The notes: generated from the letters alone by a model not told the origin. A DNA stretch of 24,724 nucleotides from Spirogloea muscicola (GCA_009602725.1 WELB01000376.1:49659-74382); one strand, 5' to 3'. Shown: positions 1 to 9,396, counted from the first letter of the stretch. Made by a program: numbers and translations.

Positions 1-183
1 GTCTGTCGGATCTGAGGCTCCTCACTCGTACTTATTGAGTGATCCATCCTCCCCCTGTTTTACCATTGCATCCTCAGGCCCCTTTGTAGCTGCTCACCGC
101 TCTTAGGCCCCTCTGAACCTTTGTGAATTCTTTTTGGGCTGGCTTTTCGCAGCCCTTGCCCCCATTGGGAGTGCCACTTCTTC
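1..183 (+). repeat. Left arm of a perfect 183-bp inverted repeat
   Basis: Bases 1-183 are the exact reverse complement of 7819-8001 by base-by-base reading. Identity ends after 183 and may continue to the left of the window. Read on the plus strand, the arm starts in the C-terminal codons of the retroelement family (SDLRLLTRTY, stop at 36-38). About 85 bases of spacer follow, then the family's 5' module (FWAGF-type peptide, about 127 onward). It therefore contains a tail-to-head junction between two element ends. Perfect identity contrasts with the 75-95% seen among the other copies, so this pair is young, gene-converted, or an assembly effect. Confidence 0.85.
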
Positions 184-430
184 CCCTATTCTCAATGGGC
201 GAGCACTTGCTTTCTATGACCCGCACGCTCCACCTTCGTGCCGGCAGAAAGAAAGTGCGGCCAGATTGACTGGTGGCTGGGACAGGCCAGCCCAAAGGGA
301 TGGACAAGGTCTGAAGGAGCCGGAGTGCGAAGGACTAGGGCTAAGACATCAGCCAGGGAACGCTCAGTAAACCCTAGTCAGGAGATGCAAGTCTGAGTAG
401 CTAGCCGGCGGAAAGACGTCGCCCTGACGG
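184..430. mobile_element. Mixed-orientation retroelement end fragments
   Basis: The plus-strand 5' module of the family continues to about 230 (CTCAATGGGCGAGCACTT motif at 192-209). From about 435 down to 364 the minus strand carries another 3' end. It reads GFRQGDVFPPASYSDLHL, then LTRVY and a stop at 364-366. Between them, around 275-315, lies a minus-strand copy of the GGGCTGG / GGACAAGGTC motif. Element ends of opposite orientation therefore face each other here. No intact gene is present. Confidence 0.6.
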
Positions 431-1395
431 AAGCCGGAGGCAGAGCCCCCTCGCTGCTGCCTCTGGCTCTGGCCAGGGGACCCACCTCCAGGAGCCTAGC
501 ATCTCTAATCTGCGGCTGCTTGGCAGGGCTTACTAGGGCTTTGTAGCTGCTTTGTTTGTTTGTGTGCTTGTCTTTCTTAGCGCTTCCCCTTAGCGCCTGG
601 CCCCCTACTCGTGCTTTGTTCATTCTTTTTGGGCTGGCTTTTCCAGCCCCAATCCTCAATGGGCGAGCACTTTCTTCTGACCTTGTTGATTCTTTCGGGC
701 CATCCGGCCCTTTCGACTCTGATCTGCTGTTGCTCACACGTGGATACTGAGCAGCCATCTGCATCTCCCTCTGCACCATCTTGCACTTTGTAGTGTAGTC
801 CTTTTTCAGCACCTCTTTCTTTGGCTTTGAACATTGTCCATTCTTTTTGGGTTGGCTTTGCCAGCCCCTCTTCTCAATGGGCGAGCACCTTCTTCTTTCG
901 GACCTTGTCCATTCCGTTTACGGCCACTGCTGTCAAATTGGAAGAGCTATTTCTTTTCGGGCTGGCTGTTCACAGCCCTTGCTCCCTCTGGGAGAGCCAC
1001 TTCTTCCTTCAGAAGTGAGCTCATCCCAGGCTCATGCTGTGCGCTTGCTTGCGGGCAGGCCGCGCTTTGGCTGCTGCTTCCGGGTTTCGTCGGAGAGCCG
1101 TGTCTCTCTTGCGCCTTTCGGCTGTTCGGACCTTGTTCTTTTCCTTTTTGTGTGCCCTACCGTGGGTACTAGAGTCCTCGGCCCGCAAGTGCCCACAGGG
1201 TAGCTGGGCGAGCTCTAGTAGGTGGCAGAAGGGCTCCGTTCCTGGCATCTAGTATTCATGCATCGAGTAGTGACCTTTATGTTTTGACCCGTGGTTATTG
1301 AGCGGGTCAATCTGCTGTAGGTCATGTAGATTTTTAGATGTGCTTGCCTTTGTACCTGGCCATTTGGCCTACATTTCTTTCTAATACACGATCTT
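431..1395 (+). mobile_element. Tandem array of retroelement end modules plus 3' UTR
   Basis: Four successive plus-strand modules can be read. Their 3' ends carry stops at 534-536 (SISNLRLLGRAY), 748-750 (DLLLLTRGY), 1170-1172 (VPYRGY) and 1299-1301 (SDLYVLTRGY). Each of the first two stops is followed after 80-110 bases by the 5' module, recognisable as CATTCTTTTTGGG(C/T)TGG encoding FGLAFPAPILNGRAL-type peptides. After the last stop comes a conserved roughly 90-bp 3' UTR ending near TAATACACGA at 1381-1390, shared with copies at 8780-8893 and 20139-20312. The unit at 440-690 is also the reverse complement of 20860-21060. I interpret these as internally deleted elements that kept both ends. 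Confidence 0.65.
1284..1310 (+). other. Stop-codon hairpin of the retroelement 3' end
   Basis: TTGACCCG (1284-1291) pairs with CGGGTCAA (1303-1310), leaving an 11-base loop that contains the conserved GGTTAT codons and the TGA stop. The same hairpin with other stem sequences occurs in further copies: TCACTC/GAGTGA at 22-42, TGCTCA/TGAGCA at 731-753, TTGACCCG/CGGGTCAA at 8782-8808, and TGACTCG/CGGGTCA at 20196-20220. Function is unknown. The pairing may be a by-product of the conserved peptide. Confidence 0.5.
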
Positions 1396-1594
1396 TTCCA
1401 CAGGGAGGTGGACACACAGTTGACGAAGATTCCTGCTAGTCAATTATCTGCTGATAAGAGTAACTCATCTTCACTAGCACGTCAATGGCCGCTTGCTTCA
1501 AAGAGTCGAAGCAATAGCCACCACTTACAAGTATGGACGACTCTCTTTAGACGAGTAGCTTGCTGTCCTGAAAGTCTGCTCACTTTTCGAGCAA

Positions 1595-3844
1595 CTACAA
1601 CTCAAGGTGACCAGATGAATGGCGTGAAGCTACTCTGTTCTTGAGAAGGAAGTTCCAAGCTACAGCAGCATGGACAGCGGCTCCGACAGGGAGAGCATTC
1701 TCATCCAGGAAAAAGTTGGGACTGTGTACACCATGGTTTGCACCTATGCTCTCATTTCTGGTGCCCAAGTCCCAGAAGCACGAGGGCACCAATGCCCCAT
1801 ACAAAGCGAAGTCCTCTGCGGCCATGACTGGGACTGAGAGCTTGACCCTGCCATAAGCCGGAGTCCAAAAGTTGTCAGAGCACGGTGCAGCCAGCAATAT
1901 CTGTATGACTTGCTGAGCAGGCAATTGGCTTCAGCTCCTCACCTATCTTGCCCGAGTACTTTAGCTGCAGTCTCTCTGAAGTGCTCATAGGCTTCCTCGG
2001 AGTTTACAGTGGGAGGTGAATGGGGGTACTGATTCTCCAGGAAGTCTATGCTGCCATTGCATCTGAAGACTGCTGCCTGATTCTTGACTACCTGCAATGC
2101 TAGAATGATGGAACTTGACTTAGCACCTCAACTTTGACTGCATGCTTTCTCAATAGGAGGATGATCAAGAGGGACGTATTAGAACCCTGCACTTCAATCA
2201 CTGACTTGGACGGGCCTCTCTCAGCCACCGCTTTCGTCCAAACAGCCCTCTTTAGAAGATCTGTCTGCAAATACCTGGCTAATGCGCTCCATGAGCTCGT
2301 CCAGGGCGTCCATAGAAAACGCGCGACATGTCCCGCCTAGGACCACTGTCGACGGGATGACGTTGTACGCATCACCGGCTTGCAACATTGTAACCGAAAT
2401 CACCTGCCACAAGTAGCATGTTGATGAAGTCCTTATTCCCTCACTTCAGTCTTGAGAACAAAGTTGGATGCAGCAGACATGGGCGATGAAGAGAGGGGGG
2501 AGCACCAGAGCCTTCAAGGTGCAAAACGGGGTTCAAGGGTACCGGGTGAGATGTCAGACCCGCGAGTCCAAGGGGTCCGTTTCCCTGGACACCAGCGCTT
2601 GTAGGCTGGTGATGACAGCAGCAGCTGCGACAACTGGATCCACCGACAGCTGCGGGATAGCACCGTGGCCACCTCTGCCCTCAATCTTAGCTTCAAAGTA
2701 TGCATCACCACCCAATATCGTCCCGGCCTTGGAAGCCACGTAGCCAGTCTCGAGTTCTGGCACGACATGTGCGCCAAAGATTGCTTGGACTCCGTCCAAG
2801 GCGCCGTCTCTTATCATCTCCTTGGCGCCCCCATGTCCCTCTTCCGCTGGTTGAAACAGCAGCGACACTGTTCCCTGCTTGATGGTGCAATGAGGTCCCC
2901 TTTGAGACCATCGCCAGCAATTGCATGCTGTACGTAAGCATGCCTCCCTGGCGTTGTGACAAATGCCCAACAGTATCAAGGCATTCCCCAAGTGGTGAGG
3001 ATGTGTTTGCCACTACCTAAGAAATTTGTGGATACTGGCAGACTTCGTTCTGTGGGCAAAGGCATCTTCCTCGCCTGGAGCTCCTCCTCGTGCTCCTTGA
3101 GGAGCTTTGCAGCGCCGATGAGCATTGCCGTGTGTGCGTCATGTCCGCAGGCGTGCATCTTGCCTTCCACTTTGCTCATGTGATCCCATTTCCGCGTCTC
3201 CTGAGCGTAAAGCAGGAGCATCACGCATTCAGGGACACTGATCCGATCACCCAGAAAGGTAGCACATCTGACCGGCCTTGGAAGCCAAGAAACTAAGGCA
3301 TTGCTGTCTGCACCGTCATTGGGAGAGCGTCAATGTCGGCTCGCAGTGCCACATGAGGTTGGCCTCCAGTCCCGATCATCGCAATCACCCCAGTGATCGC
3401 AACGGGGTACTTGTAAACCACCTTAAGGTTGTCCAGCTCCCTCCTGATCAGCTGCAGAGCCCATTGCAGCAGACCGACCGTCATTCAGGCTCAACATACT
3501 CGTGCAGCCCAAAAGGACTAGCAGTTGTCCGGCTTGACAATTCTGTGAGAAAGCGCTTGGAGTTAATAATACTGGCAGCTGTGAGCCATCTGCATGGTGT
3601 TTCGATCTCCCGTGCGTCTGCATGTGAGCTCGGTGCTCGCCTGGCTCGTCTCGTGCTCCTCGAAGCCCAGCTCCGGCCGCTCGTGGATCTCGCGCCGCAC
3701 GGCCGTAAGCCAGGCGGCCACCTCCGGCGAGCGCGCGCGCCGCAGGAGCAGCGCCGCCTCCGCGCCCCCGGCGGCCGTTGCGCAGCTAGGGGAGTACGCC
3801 AAGGCGGCAAGCACAGCCACAGCGGCCGCCACGGCCGTGCCCAT
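1595..3844 (-). CDS. ILL: IAA-amino acid hydrolase (ILR1/ILL-like, peptidase M20D)
   Basis: The enzyme frees indole-3-acetic acid from amino-acid conjugates, probably in the ER lumen. The seven exons are 3844-3641, 3451-3314, 3200-3075, 2874-2560, 2403-2275, 2091-1943 and 1847-1595. They join in phase to give 437 aa, close to the 430-440 usual for the family. Residues 1-27 form an Ala-rich signal peptide. Metal ligands are all present: Cys132 and His134 (HACGHDAH), Glu168 (PAEEG), His192 (GAHVVP) and His395 (HSP). The dimerisation domain follows GRGGHGAIP. Introns 1 and 3 use GC donors (CAG|gcgag). The protein ends HLEL, which resembles an HDEL/KDEL ER-retention signal. The gene lies between inverted retroelement ends, and its 5' flank is only about 160 bp before a repeat. 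Exon 6 is short but matches the family closely. The family call is very secure; the exact paralogue is not. Confidence 0.95.
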
Positions 3845-4004
3845 GGCTTACTCGCTTGGACCTCAGCGCCGTCCTACCCACATGGCGGCACCTCAGCTCG
3901 GGCTATGAAGGAGCCACTTGGCAAGATGCGACTCACTGGCTTCCGCGGGGGGGCGTGGATTGTATTCTGCTGGGGGCGGGAAGAATTATGAATTCTTTAC
4001 GTCA
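3845..4004. other. Short 5' flank of the hydrolase gene
   Basis: This holds the presumed promoter and 5' UTR of the minus-strand hydrolase. I see no convincing TATA box. The retroelement copy starting near 4005 limits the unique upstream sequence to roughly 160 bp. Confidence 0.4.
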
Positions 4005-4180
4005 ATTGAAGGCCAAATTGGCCACGTTACGAAGGCAGGCACATCTGATGACGTACATCACCTACTGCAGATTGACCCGCTCAGTAACCACGTACATAAC
4101 ACATGGTCGCTAATCGGTGCCTGATTACCAGATGACAAGTTCCAAGCCCTTCTGCCACCAACTAGAGCTCGCCCATCTTT
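4005..4180 (-). mobile_element. Retroelement 3' end, minus orientation
   Basis: Read on the minus strand, this region aligns with 1195-1392 on the plus strand. Shared pieces include GGCCAAA(T)TGGCC, AGGCA(A/G)GCACATCT, CAGATTGACCCGCTCA(A/G)TAACCACG and CCCTTCTGCCACC(A/T)ACTAGAGCTCGCCCA. The peptide end reads YVRGY with a stop at 4081-4083. The 5' arm of the usual stop-codon hairpin is mutated here. Together with 1195-1392 it forms an inverted pair, about 75-80% identical by eye, that brackets the hydrolase gene. Confidence 0.65.
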
Positions 4181-4536
4181 CTGGTACAAAGCATGAGCCT
4201 GAGCACGCTGTGAACAGGCCGACACATGACATCGCAAGAACGACAGATTTGCAACCGGCAAGCCCATCTCAGCGGGAAGCACACTTGCGCGTCGTGCATA
4301 GCCTGAATAGGCAGTAACTTTCAGGAGAGTGTGGCATCGAGGACGTAAACGGCCAAAACTATCGACTGCAGCTAACAGGAGCTGATCACAGTCAGGGTAA
4401 ACGATCATGCTGCAGCTTTCTATATTTTGCAGTGCCTACTGCGTGGCCAGCGATGTGCATCGATGCTGGACCTTTATAAGCCTCCGTAACAACAAAACCA
4501 ACCAAGGCCCGTGGTCAACCACCACGCCCACAATGT
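4181..4536. other. No gene seen
   Basis: No exon of a recognisable protein and no RNA gene is visible. The adjoining minus-strand reading frame (4537 upward) ends at the edge of this stretch. It may be decayed 3' sequence of the reverse-transcriptase element. Confidence 0.4.
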
Positions 4537-4971
4537 CTAGGGTGCGGCGATGATGACGTCCCTGGGCATCCGTGGTGATAGGACCGCACGGTGACCGGCG
4601 TCACGCATCAAGCCCGCCAGGGCATCGCGGAGGAGGTTGTGAATGCCCACCACTTTCCGTCCAGTGGGGCATCGCAACATGTGTGTGGCGACCACCCTCT
4701 GCACGGAAGCCACAATCACACTGGCGCACTCTAACCAATCAATCAAATAGGTGGGAGCCGAGGTATGGTTGAAGCAGCTTCTGAAAGGCCTCGGAGCTGT
4801 ATGCTGAAGGCAGTGGCAACGGCGTGTTAGGTGACCCAGTCGGTAGCACCAGGTGTAGTGAGAGATGTAATTATTGCCAGGCTCCTTGACTCGTTTCTGG
4901 ATTTCTGGCAGGCAACCTCCTTTGGTGCTCATCTGCAACGGTTGCAACAAGTCTGGCTTGTGCCCCTCAAT

Positions 4972-5007
4972 CTTCCTCCTCCCCTGCTTGGGCAGGGGAG
5001 GAGGAAG
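4972..5007. repeat. 16-bp perfect hairpin with TTGG loop
   Basis: CTTCCTCCTCCCCTGC (4972-4987) pairs perfectly with 4992-5007 around a four-base loop. It lies inside the decayed retroelement in a purine/pyrimidine-skewed tract. No terminator role is implied, as this is a eukaryotic genome. Confidence 0.7.
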
Positions 5008-5904
5008 GAGTGAGGAGGGGTTGTAGAGAGGGAAAAGAGCCAATTGCTGAGTTGCGGATGCTCCTCAGATACGCTTGGACAGGGGAGGAGCCTTCCTCCA
5101 CATTGCGTACGGGGTCGGCGAGGCAAGGGAAGCGCATGGGAAGCAGGGAGGCAATCTGGTGTCAGCAGCCCAGGAAGGCTGCTTGCCGTCTATTCTAACG
5201 ACCATGCGAGTGGGGAGGGAAGCCTGGAGAGAAGATGAAGCTGAGGGAAAAGGACTGTAATAGGGATGCCAGGGTCTGTATAAGGGGGTTGTCGTACCTC
5301 TTGTAGAGCTCGCCCCTTGGGGTGACTGTCCGCTGCAGGTAGCATGCCCATTGGCCAATGCAGCGGATGAGTATTGCCAACGCCAGCTGCGTGTCCCAAA
5401 GGAGGGGAAGGGAAGGGAAGGGGCGAGGTGTTTATGTAGGCGTTCATGCAAATCCACCGACATGTGCGCTGGTGTGGCGAGGGGGACCTTGAGGATGGCC
5501 AGCCCATTGGCAGGGGTCTGGCAGCCATGGGGAGATGTAAGTTGGCGGGAAGACCGCGTGGGGACCATGCCACGCTCGTGGATGGGCAAACCTGCAGACC
5601 CATCATGTTCGGTTCACAAACGAGCAAGGGGTAAGCAGCCATGACTTCAGCTGGAGATCCAATGACACGCGTATCATCCGTGTAGGTTGGGAAAAGGAGG
5701 TCTAGGTGTTGGCTCAGGGTGCGCCCTATAGCCTGGCAATGTGCCAAGGCAAAAAGGATTGGGCTAAGGGATACCCCTGGTGTTTGCCAGAAGTTGACCA
5801 CAGAGTCTTCCACGACTCTCCAGCTTGCCACAGCAGTCGCCCTGGACAGCCATAGGCGATGAGATTAAGAGGGGATAAGGGAAGGGAAGTGGTCGCGTAG
5901 CTCC

Positions 5905-6170
5905 TCCATGATGACGCTGCGCTCCAATGTCTTGAAAGCATTACTAATGTCCAGCCCGACAACCATCGTTGATGGGTCTACATTGAGGGCAGCGCCGATA
6001 CCGTGTACGAGGGCCTCTGCCCCGCAGGACATGCCAGCACCAAATTGGTGGGGTGATAGGTGGCTGGTCAGCTGGGGTTTCAGCTCGCTGCACACGGCCT
6101 TCGACACTAGCCGCATGATAATCTCCGTCATTGCTATGGGTCTCACACTGCCTGTCGGCTTCGCCAGGGC
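5905..6170 (-). repeat. Left arm of palindromic RT duplication
   Basis: This is the motif A segment of the RT on the minus strand. It is mirrored by 6209-6475 with a spacer of about 38 bp. Arms agree from the TCGGCTTCG(C/T)CAGGGC end to the GCGCAGCGTCATCATGGAGGA end, with scattered substitutions. Confidence 0.75.
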
Positions 6171-6208
6171 TGCCAATCCACGACGCCTTCAATTCCAGCC
6201 ACCTGCTG

Positions 6209-6475
6209 GCCCTGACGAAGCCGACAGGCGGTGTGAGACCCATTGCCATGACGGAGGTCATCATGCGGCTGGTGTCAAAGGCCGTGTGCAACAAGCTGAA
6301 ACCCCAGCTGACCAGCCACCTATCACCCCACCAATCTGGTGCTGGCATGTCCTGCAGGCCAGAGGCCCTCGTACACGGCATCCGCACTGCCCTCAACGTT
6401 GACCCATCAAAGTTGGTCCTAGGGCTGGACATTAGCAACGCTTTCAACAATAGTGGAGCGCAGCGTCATCATGGA
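6209..6475 (+). repeat. Right arm of palindromic RT duplication
   Basis: On the plus strand this arm encodes the same RT segment (GVRPIAMTEVIMRLVSKAV, then GLDISNAFNN) before a frameshift. It breaks the minus-strand element by inserting about 300 bp of oppositely oriented RT sequence. Transcription through both arms in either direction would give a long hairpin RNA. Confidence 0.75.
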
Positions 6476-7818
6476 GGAAAGAAACAGGGAGAAGCTCCTC
6501 TCATCACCAGCAATGAAAAGGTCCTGTAAGTGCTCGAAGTGCCATACAGAAGCGCCTCCAGACACCATTCGGGGGGCTTTGGTTAGGGCCACACGGAGAG
6601 CCTCTGCCGAGAGTTCAAGAGTTTTTGGGGAGCCAACCCAGGGCTCAAGGGGGTGTTGAGGAGGGGGGTGGAGCTGTCATAAGATAGCCTCCGAGGCGTC
6701 ATTGGTAGTTGCCAGGGGGTCAGGGCAAAGGGCCTGAGTGGCCCGGGAAGATTCTCCTGCTCTCTCAAAGCGCCTTGCGCGCGCTAGATCGCCGGCTGTG
6801 AATTGGTAGAAGGGCTAATTGACTGATGCATTGCGCGCCAGCCGCTGTGAGAGGCCGAGCGGCTGCTGCACGCTGCTGGGCCAACTCCTCCAATTAATCC
6901 GCTTGCACATTTAGCCAGTCTGTCCTGGAAACTCTTCCCGCCACCAACGGCGAAAGAGGGTATATGGCCAAGAACAAGCTTGGGGAAAAGCGCGTACAAC
7001 GCCCAGGCCACCTTGTCCATAGAGTCAGCTTCAATGTATGCGCGGATGGGCGTAAGGACCTTGTTGCACTTACAACGTTCTCATCTGGAAATGTGGCGTA
7101 CGTTTCGCTTGCCGTTAGGGATGGGAAGGGGGGTGAGGTGCACTGTGGCGGCCCAATGCCAGCTCTCTGAAGAAGGGGGTGGTGGGGGCCGGACGATGCC
7201 CGGCACATGTGCTCTCGCTGCCAGTTCCTGACAGTTCTGACGATTGCGGCAGAGTCGAGCATGCTTTGCCAGGCCTCCCGTGCTGAAAAGGCGCTGGCAT
7301 GCTTGGCAGGGCACTCGCTGGCCTGGCGCAAATGGGAGGTCAGTGTGGACTGGGCTCTGCTCGAGAGACCGACCCTGCCGACGGCGTGGGCGTCTGTGGC
7401 GGCCACCAGCTCGATGACGTCGCTCAACAACAGGTCGAGGCCACTAGGGAGGTAGAGGTAGAGGTAACAGGGGGCGTAGAGGAGGCAATGGTGGCGGCTC
7501 CGGGTAGGGGACTGGTGAAGGCATTGGTGAATGCACAGCTTGGAGCTTGAGCAAGAGATGGACAGAGTAGAGGCAGCAGACTTGGCGGCCGCCAGGAATG
7601 AAGGGGCTTGTCCACAGGGGAGGAGTCGCTTGACTGCGCCGGGCTGATGACAATCCCGACATGGGGGTCCATGTTAGGGGTCTCGGACTCCGCATCCGAG
7701 GAGGCTGAGCCGGGGTCCGCAAGCCGAGCTATCTCATGAGCAGCAGAGACTGCAAGGAGGGGCTCGGGCTCCACTGCCGTCGTCGGGGAGGGCGTGAAGG
7801 AGCTCAAGGGGCCGTTAA

Positions 7819-8001
7819 GAAGAAGTGGCACTCCCAATGGGGGCAAGGGCTGCGAAAAGCCAGCCCAAAAAGAATTCACAAAGGTTCAGAGGGGCCTAAG
7901 AGCGGTGAGCAGCTACAAAGGGGCCTGAGGATGCAATGGTAAAACAGGGGGAGGATGGATCACTCAATAAGTACGAGTGAGGAGCCTCAGATCCGACAGA
8001 C
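7819..8001 (-). repeat. Right arm of the perfect 183-bp inverted repeat
   Basis: This is the exact reverse complement of 1-183. On the minus strand it contains the LLTRTY stop at 7964-7966 and then the 5' module that leads into the RT element below 7900. Beyond 8001 the minus-strand coding continues upstream (GFRQGDSFPAASLSDLRL), so on this side the repeat simply ends inside a longer element copy. Confidence 0.85.
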
Positions 8002-8445
8002 TAGCTGCCGGGAAGCTATCACCCTGACGAAAGCCAGAGCCCGCAGCGAGAGCACGGCCAGCTCGCAGATGCAGAGCGTGGGCCATGGACCGCTGCAGGG
8101 ATACAGAGAGGCGCATCCGATATACCTGAGCCACGAGCCCGCGGCGTTGAAGTCGGCTGGCTCGCCGCGTCTGCGGGACACAGCCCGCCGCGCAAGCCTA
8201 GCCAATAGGTCAAGCCACTGGGACCCAAGAGCCCCGTGCACGTCCACCGCCAAGGGGACGAACTCGTCGGCAGGTGGGTGATCGGAGTGCTTGGCCGCCT
8301 TAAGGGAGTGGGAGTGGGAGGGCCACTCGTCAGGCCAATGGCAGCCCTTGTCGCAGCAGTCGAGCTGCGGGTGCCGTAAAGTGCGATTGGCGCGCCGCGA
8401 CCCCGGGCTGCGCGCCGCGCCTCGACCTTCTGCAGCCGCCGCCAT
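7964..8445 (-). pseudogene. C-terminal fragment of the retroelement protein
   Basis: Minus-strand frame from 8445 reads KAAKHSDHPPADEFVPLAVD, then VHGALG...LLARLARRAV. This matches the better preserved copy at 21034-21565 (KYADHPPEDEFFPVAID, then IHGALG). A frameshift near 8060 moves the reading to GFRQGDSFPAASLSDLRL and LTRTY with a stop at 7964-7966. The region N-terminal to the nuclease-like core is not convincing. Tail and head of two copies are contiguous here. Confidence 0.65.
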
Positions 8446-8779
8446 GTCGCGGCCATGTCAGTGGGGTCGGCGTAGATGCTGCTGGGCGGCGGCGGGGGCC
8501 CAACAAAGGGGGCGGGGGAAGCGATAGTGACGATGCTAGTGAAGGTTTGGGATAGACTCTTCCAGTGGAAGGAAGATGTGTGTTAAGAGATGGGGAGGCC
8601 ATGTGTGGGAGGGTTGTGGGTTGGGGACGATGAGCTGTCATCGGCCAGCCCAGGAGAAAGAAGCGACCAAAGCTGGAGAAGAAACGTGATTATGAGAAGA
8701 AGAATCTAGAGGGCGATGGCTGTGATTGGCAAGCCCAGGAAAATGAATGAGGAAGCCTCCAGCATCCCTCGATGCTCAG
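8446..8779. other. No gene; contains a small 3' UTR scrap
   Basis: No coding sequence is recognised. On the minus strand, 8608-8577 matches the last part of the retroelement 3' UTR seen at about 20273-20303 (CACACATGGCCTCCCCATCT then CTTAA), so a short fragment is present. Confidence 0.45.
8765..8779 (+). repeat. Target-site duplication, left copy
   Basis: TCCCTCGATGCTCAG here and TCCTTCGATGCTCAG at 8894-8908 agree at 14 of 15 positions and exactly flank the short retroelement copy. Confidence 0.7.
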
Positions 8780-8893
8780 TTTTGACCCGTGGTTACTGAG
8801 CGGGTCAATCTGCTGTAGGTTATATAGATTTTTAGATGTGCTTGCCTTTGTACCTGGCCATTTGGCCTACATTTCTTTCTAATACACGATGCT
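8780..8893 (+). mobile_element. 5'-truncated retroelement copy with 15-bp TSD
   Basis: This is a 114-bp insert starting in the last codons (VLTRGY, stop at 8797-8799) followed by the 3' UTR. It is nearly identical to 1284-1392 (TAGATTTTTAGATGTGCTTG, GGCCATTTGGCC, CTAATACACGA). The flanking 15-bp near-perfect direct repeats and extreme 5' truncation are the signature of target-primed reverse transcription. This copy helps define the family's 3' terminus. Confidence 0.8.
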
Positions 8894-8908
8894 TCCTTCG
8901 ATGCTCAG
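8894..8908 (+). repeat. Target-site duplication, right copy
   Basis: Partner of 8765-8779, with one mismatch in 15. Confidence 0.7.
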
Positions 8909-9021
8909 CTGGGTCGCACATGTGGCACCGCTCCACAATAGCGCTCGCTGGGCAGCAGCGTCACACCCTACATTTTCTGCAGCAGGAGATCACCACCCTG
9001 CAACCTTGAATGCTAATGAAA

Positions 9022-9352
9022 TTAGCCCGCATATCGAGCTATAGGTAAATTGCTTGTAGGCTGCTCGGACAACTCACAAGGTGGCACATAGTCCAGCCAA
9101 CACCCCCTTTCGAAGAGCTTCTTGATTTCTTGTTGGCACAAAGTGGTGATGGCTTTTGTGTTTTTCATGTCCTTCCCCACTTCTTACCTTAAATTGCAAA
9201 CCAGTAAAGATGAAGCCTCTCATGCGGGTCCGCACTCCATCAACTTGCAAGAGCACTATAGCGACTGATGCTATCGGAGCACGTTGGACATCAAAGGTCG
9301 CCCACGAGCATCCAAAGAATGCAAGAAGTATAAGCCCCGAAGGCCACTCCAC
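9022..9352 (-). CDS. Unrecognised coding-like stretch
   Basis: From ATG at 9352 the minus strand encodes a hydrophobic start (MEWPSGLILLAFFGCSWATF) and then VDGVRTRMRGFIFTGLQFK. A strong splice-donor-like site (AAG|gtaagaag) follows. In another frame just downstream, MKNTKAITTLCQQEIKKL...ERGCWLDYVPPCEL runs to a stop at 9022-9024. Both pieces look like real protein, but I recognise no family. They could be two exons, one frameshifted gene, or a retroelement remnant. The stretch ends 45 bp before the EMC3 stop codon, on the same strand. Confidence 0.3.
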
Positions 9353-9396
9353 TGCTGCAGATAGCAGGCGAGCAGTTTAACAGACAATGTAAATTT

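Larger units (their letters stand above)
4537..7900 (-). pseudogene. Decayed non-LTR retrotransposon: C2HC finger plus reverse transcriptase
   Basis: The minus strand carries, from high to low coordinates: the 5' module (MNSFWAGF peptide near 7879); a Ser/Pro-rich stretch to about 7424; a C2HC zinc finger at 7308-7249 (C-x2-C-x12-H-x4-C); RT finger and palm with GVRPIAM-like and HQFGAGM motifs and the motif A aspartate (GLDISNAF) in 6176-5865; a motif B remnant (HQGYPL) near 5790-5770; the motif C box YTDD at 5684-5673; and a CPTG...GIHNLLRDAL region at about 4640-4580 typical of the sequence after the RT in this family. Reading passes between frames several times and stops interrupt it, so it is a pseudogene. 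The terminal nuclease-like domain is not seen below 4537. The family is a LINE-like element widespread in plants and algae, identified from memory of its motifs. Confidence 0.75.

Noticed and set aside
1284-1310. tRNA or hammerhead ribozyme explanation for the conserved hairpin
   Set aside because: No cloverleaf, no pol III A/B box pair and no CUGAUGA/GAAA core could be found near the hairpins.
1-1395. CRISPR-like or simple satellite array
   Set aside because: Units vary in length and orientation and have no regular spacers. They are explained as retroelement ends in a plant genome.
3278-3991. Long plus-strand open frame of 237 codons
   Set aside because: It lies antisense to the hydrolase exons, which carry all family motifs. 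High GC content of exon 1 keeps the opposite strand open.
1-8001. Calling the whole 8 kb a single TIR DNA transposon (MULE-like)
   Set aside because: The repeated arms are themselves pieces of the non-LTR family (conserved C-terminal codons plus 5' module), no transposase is seen, and the left boundary is outside the window.
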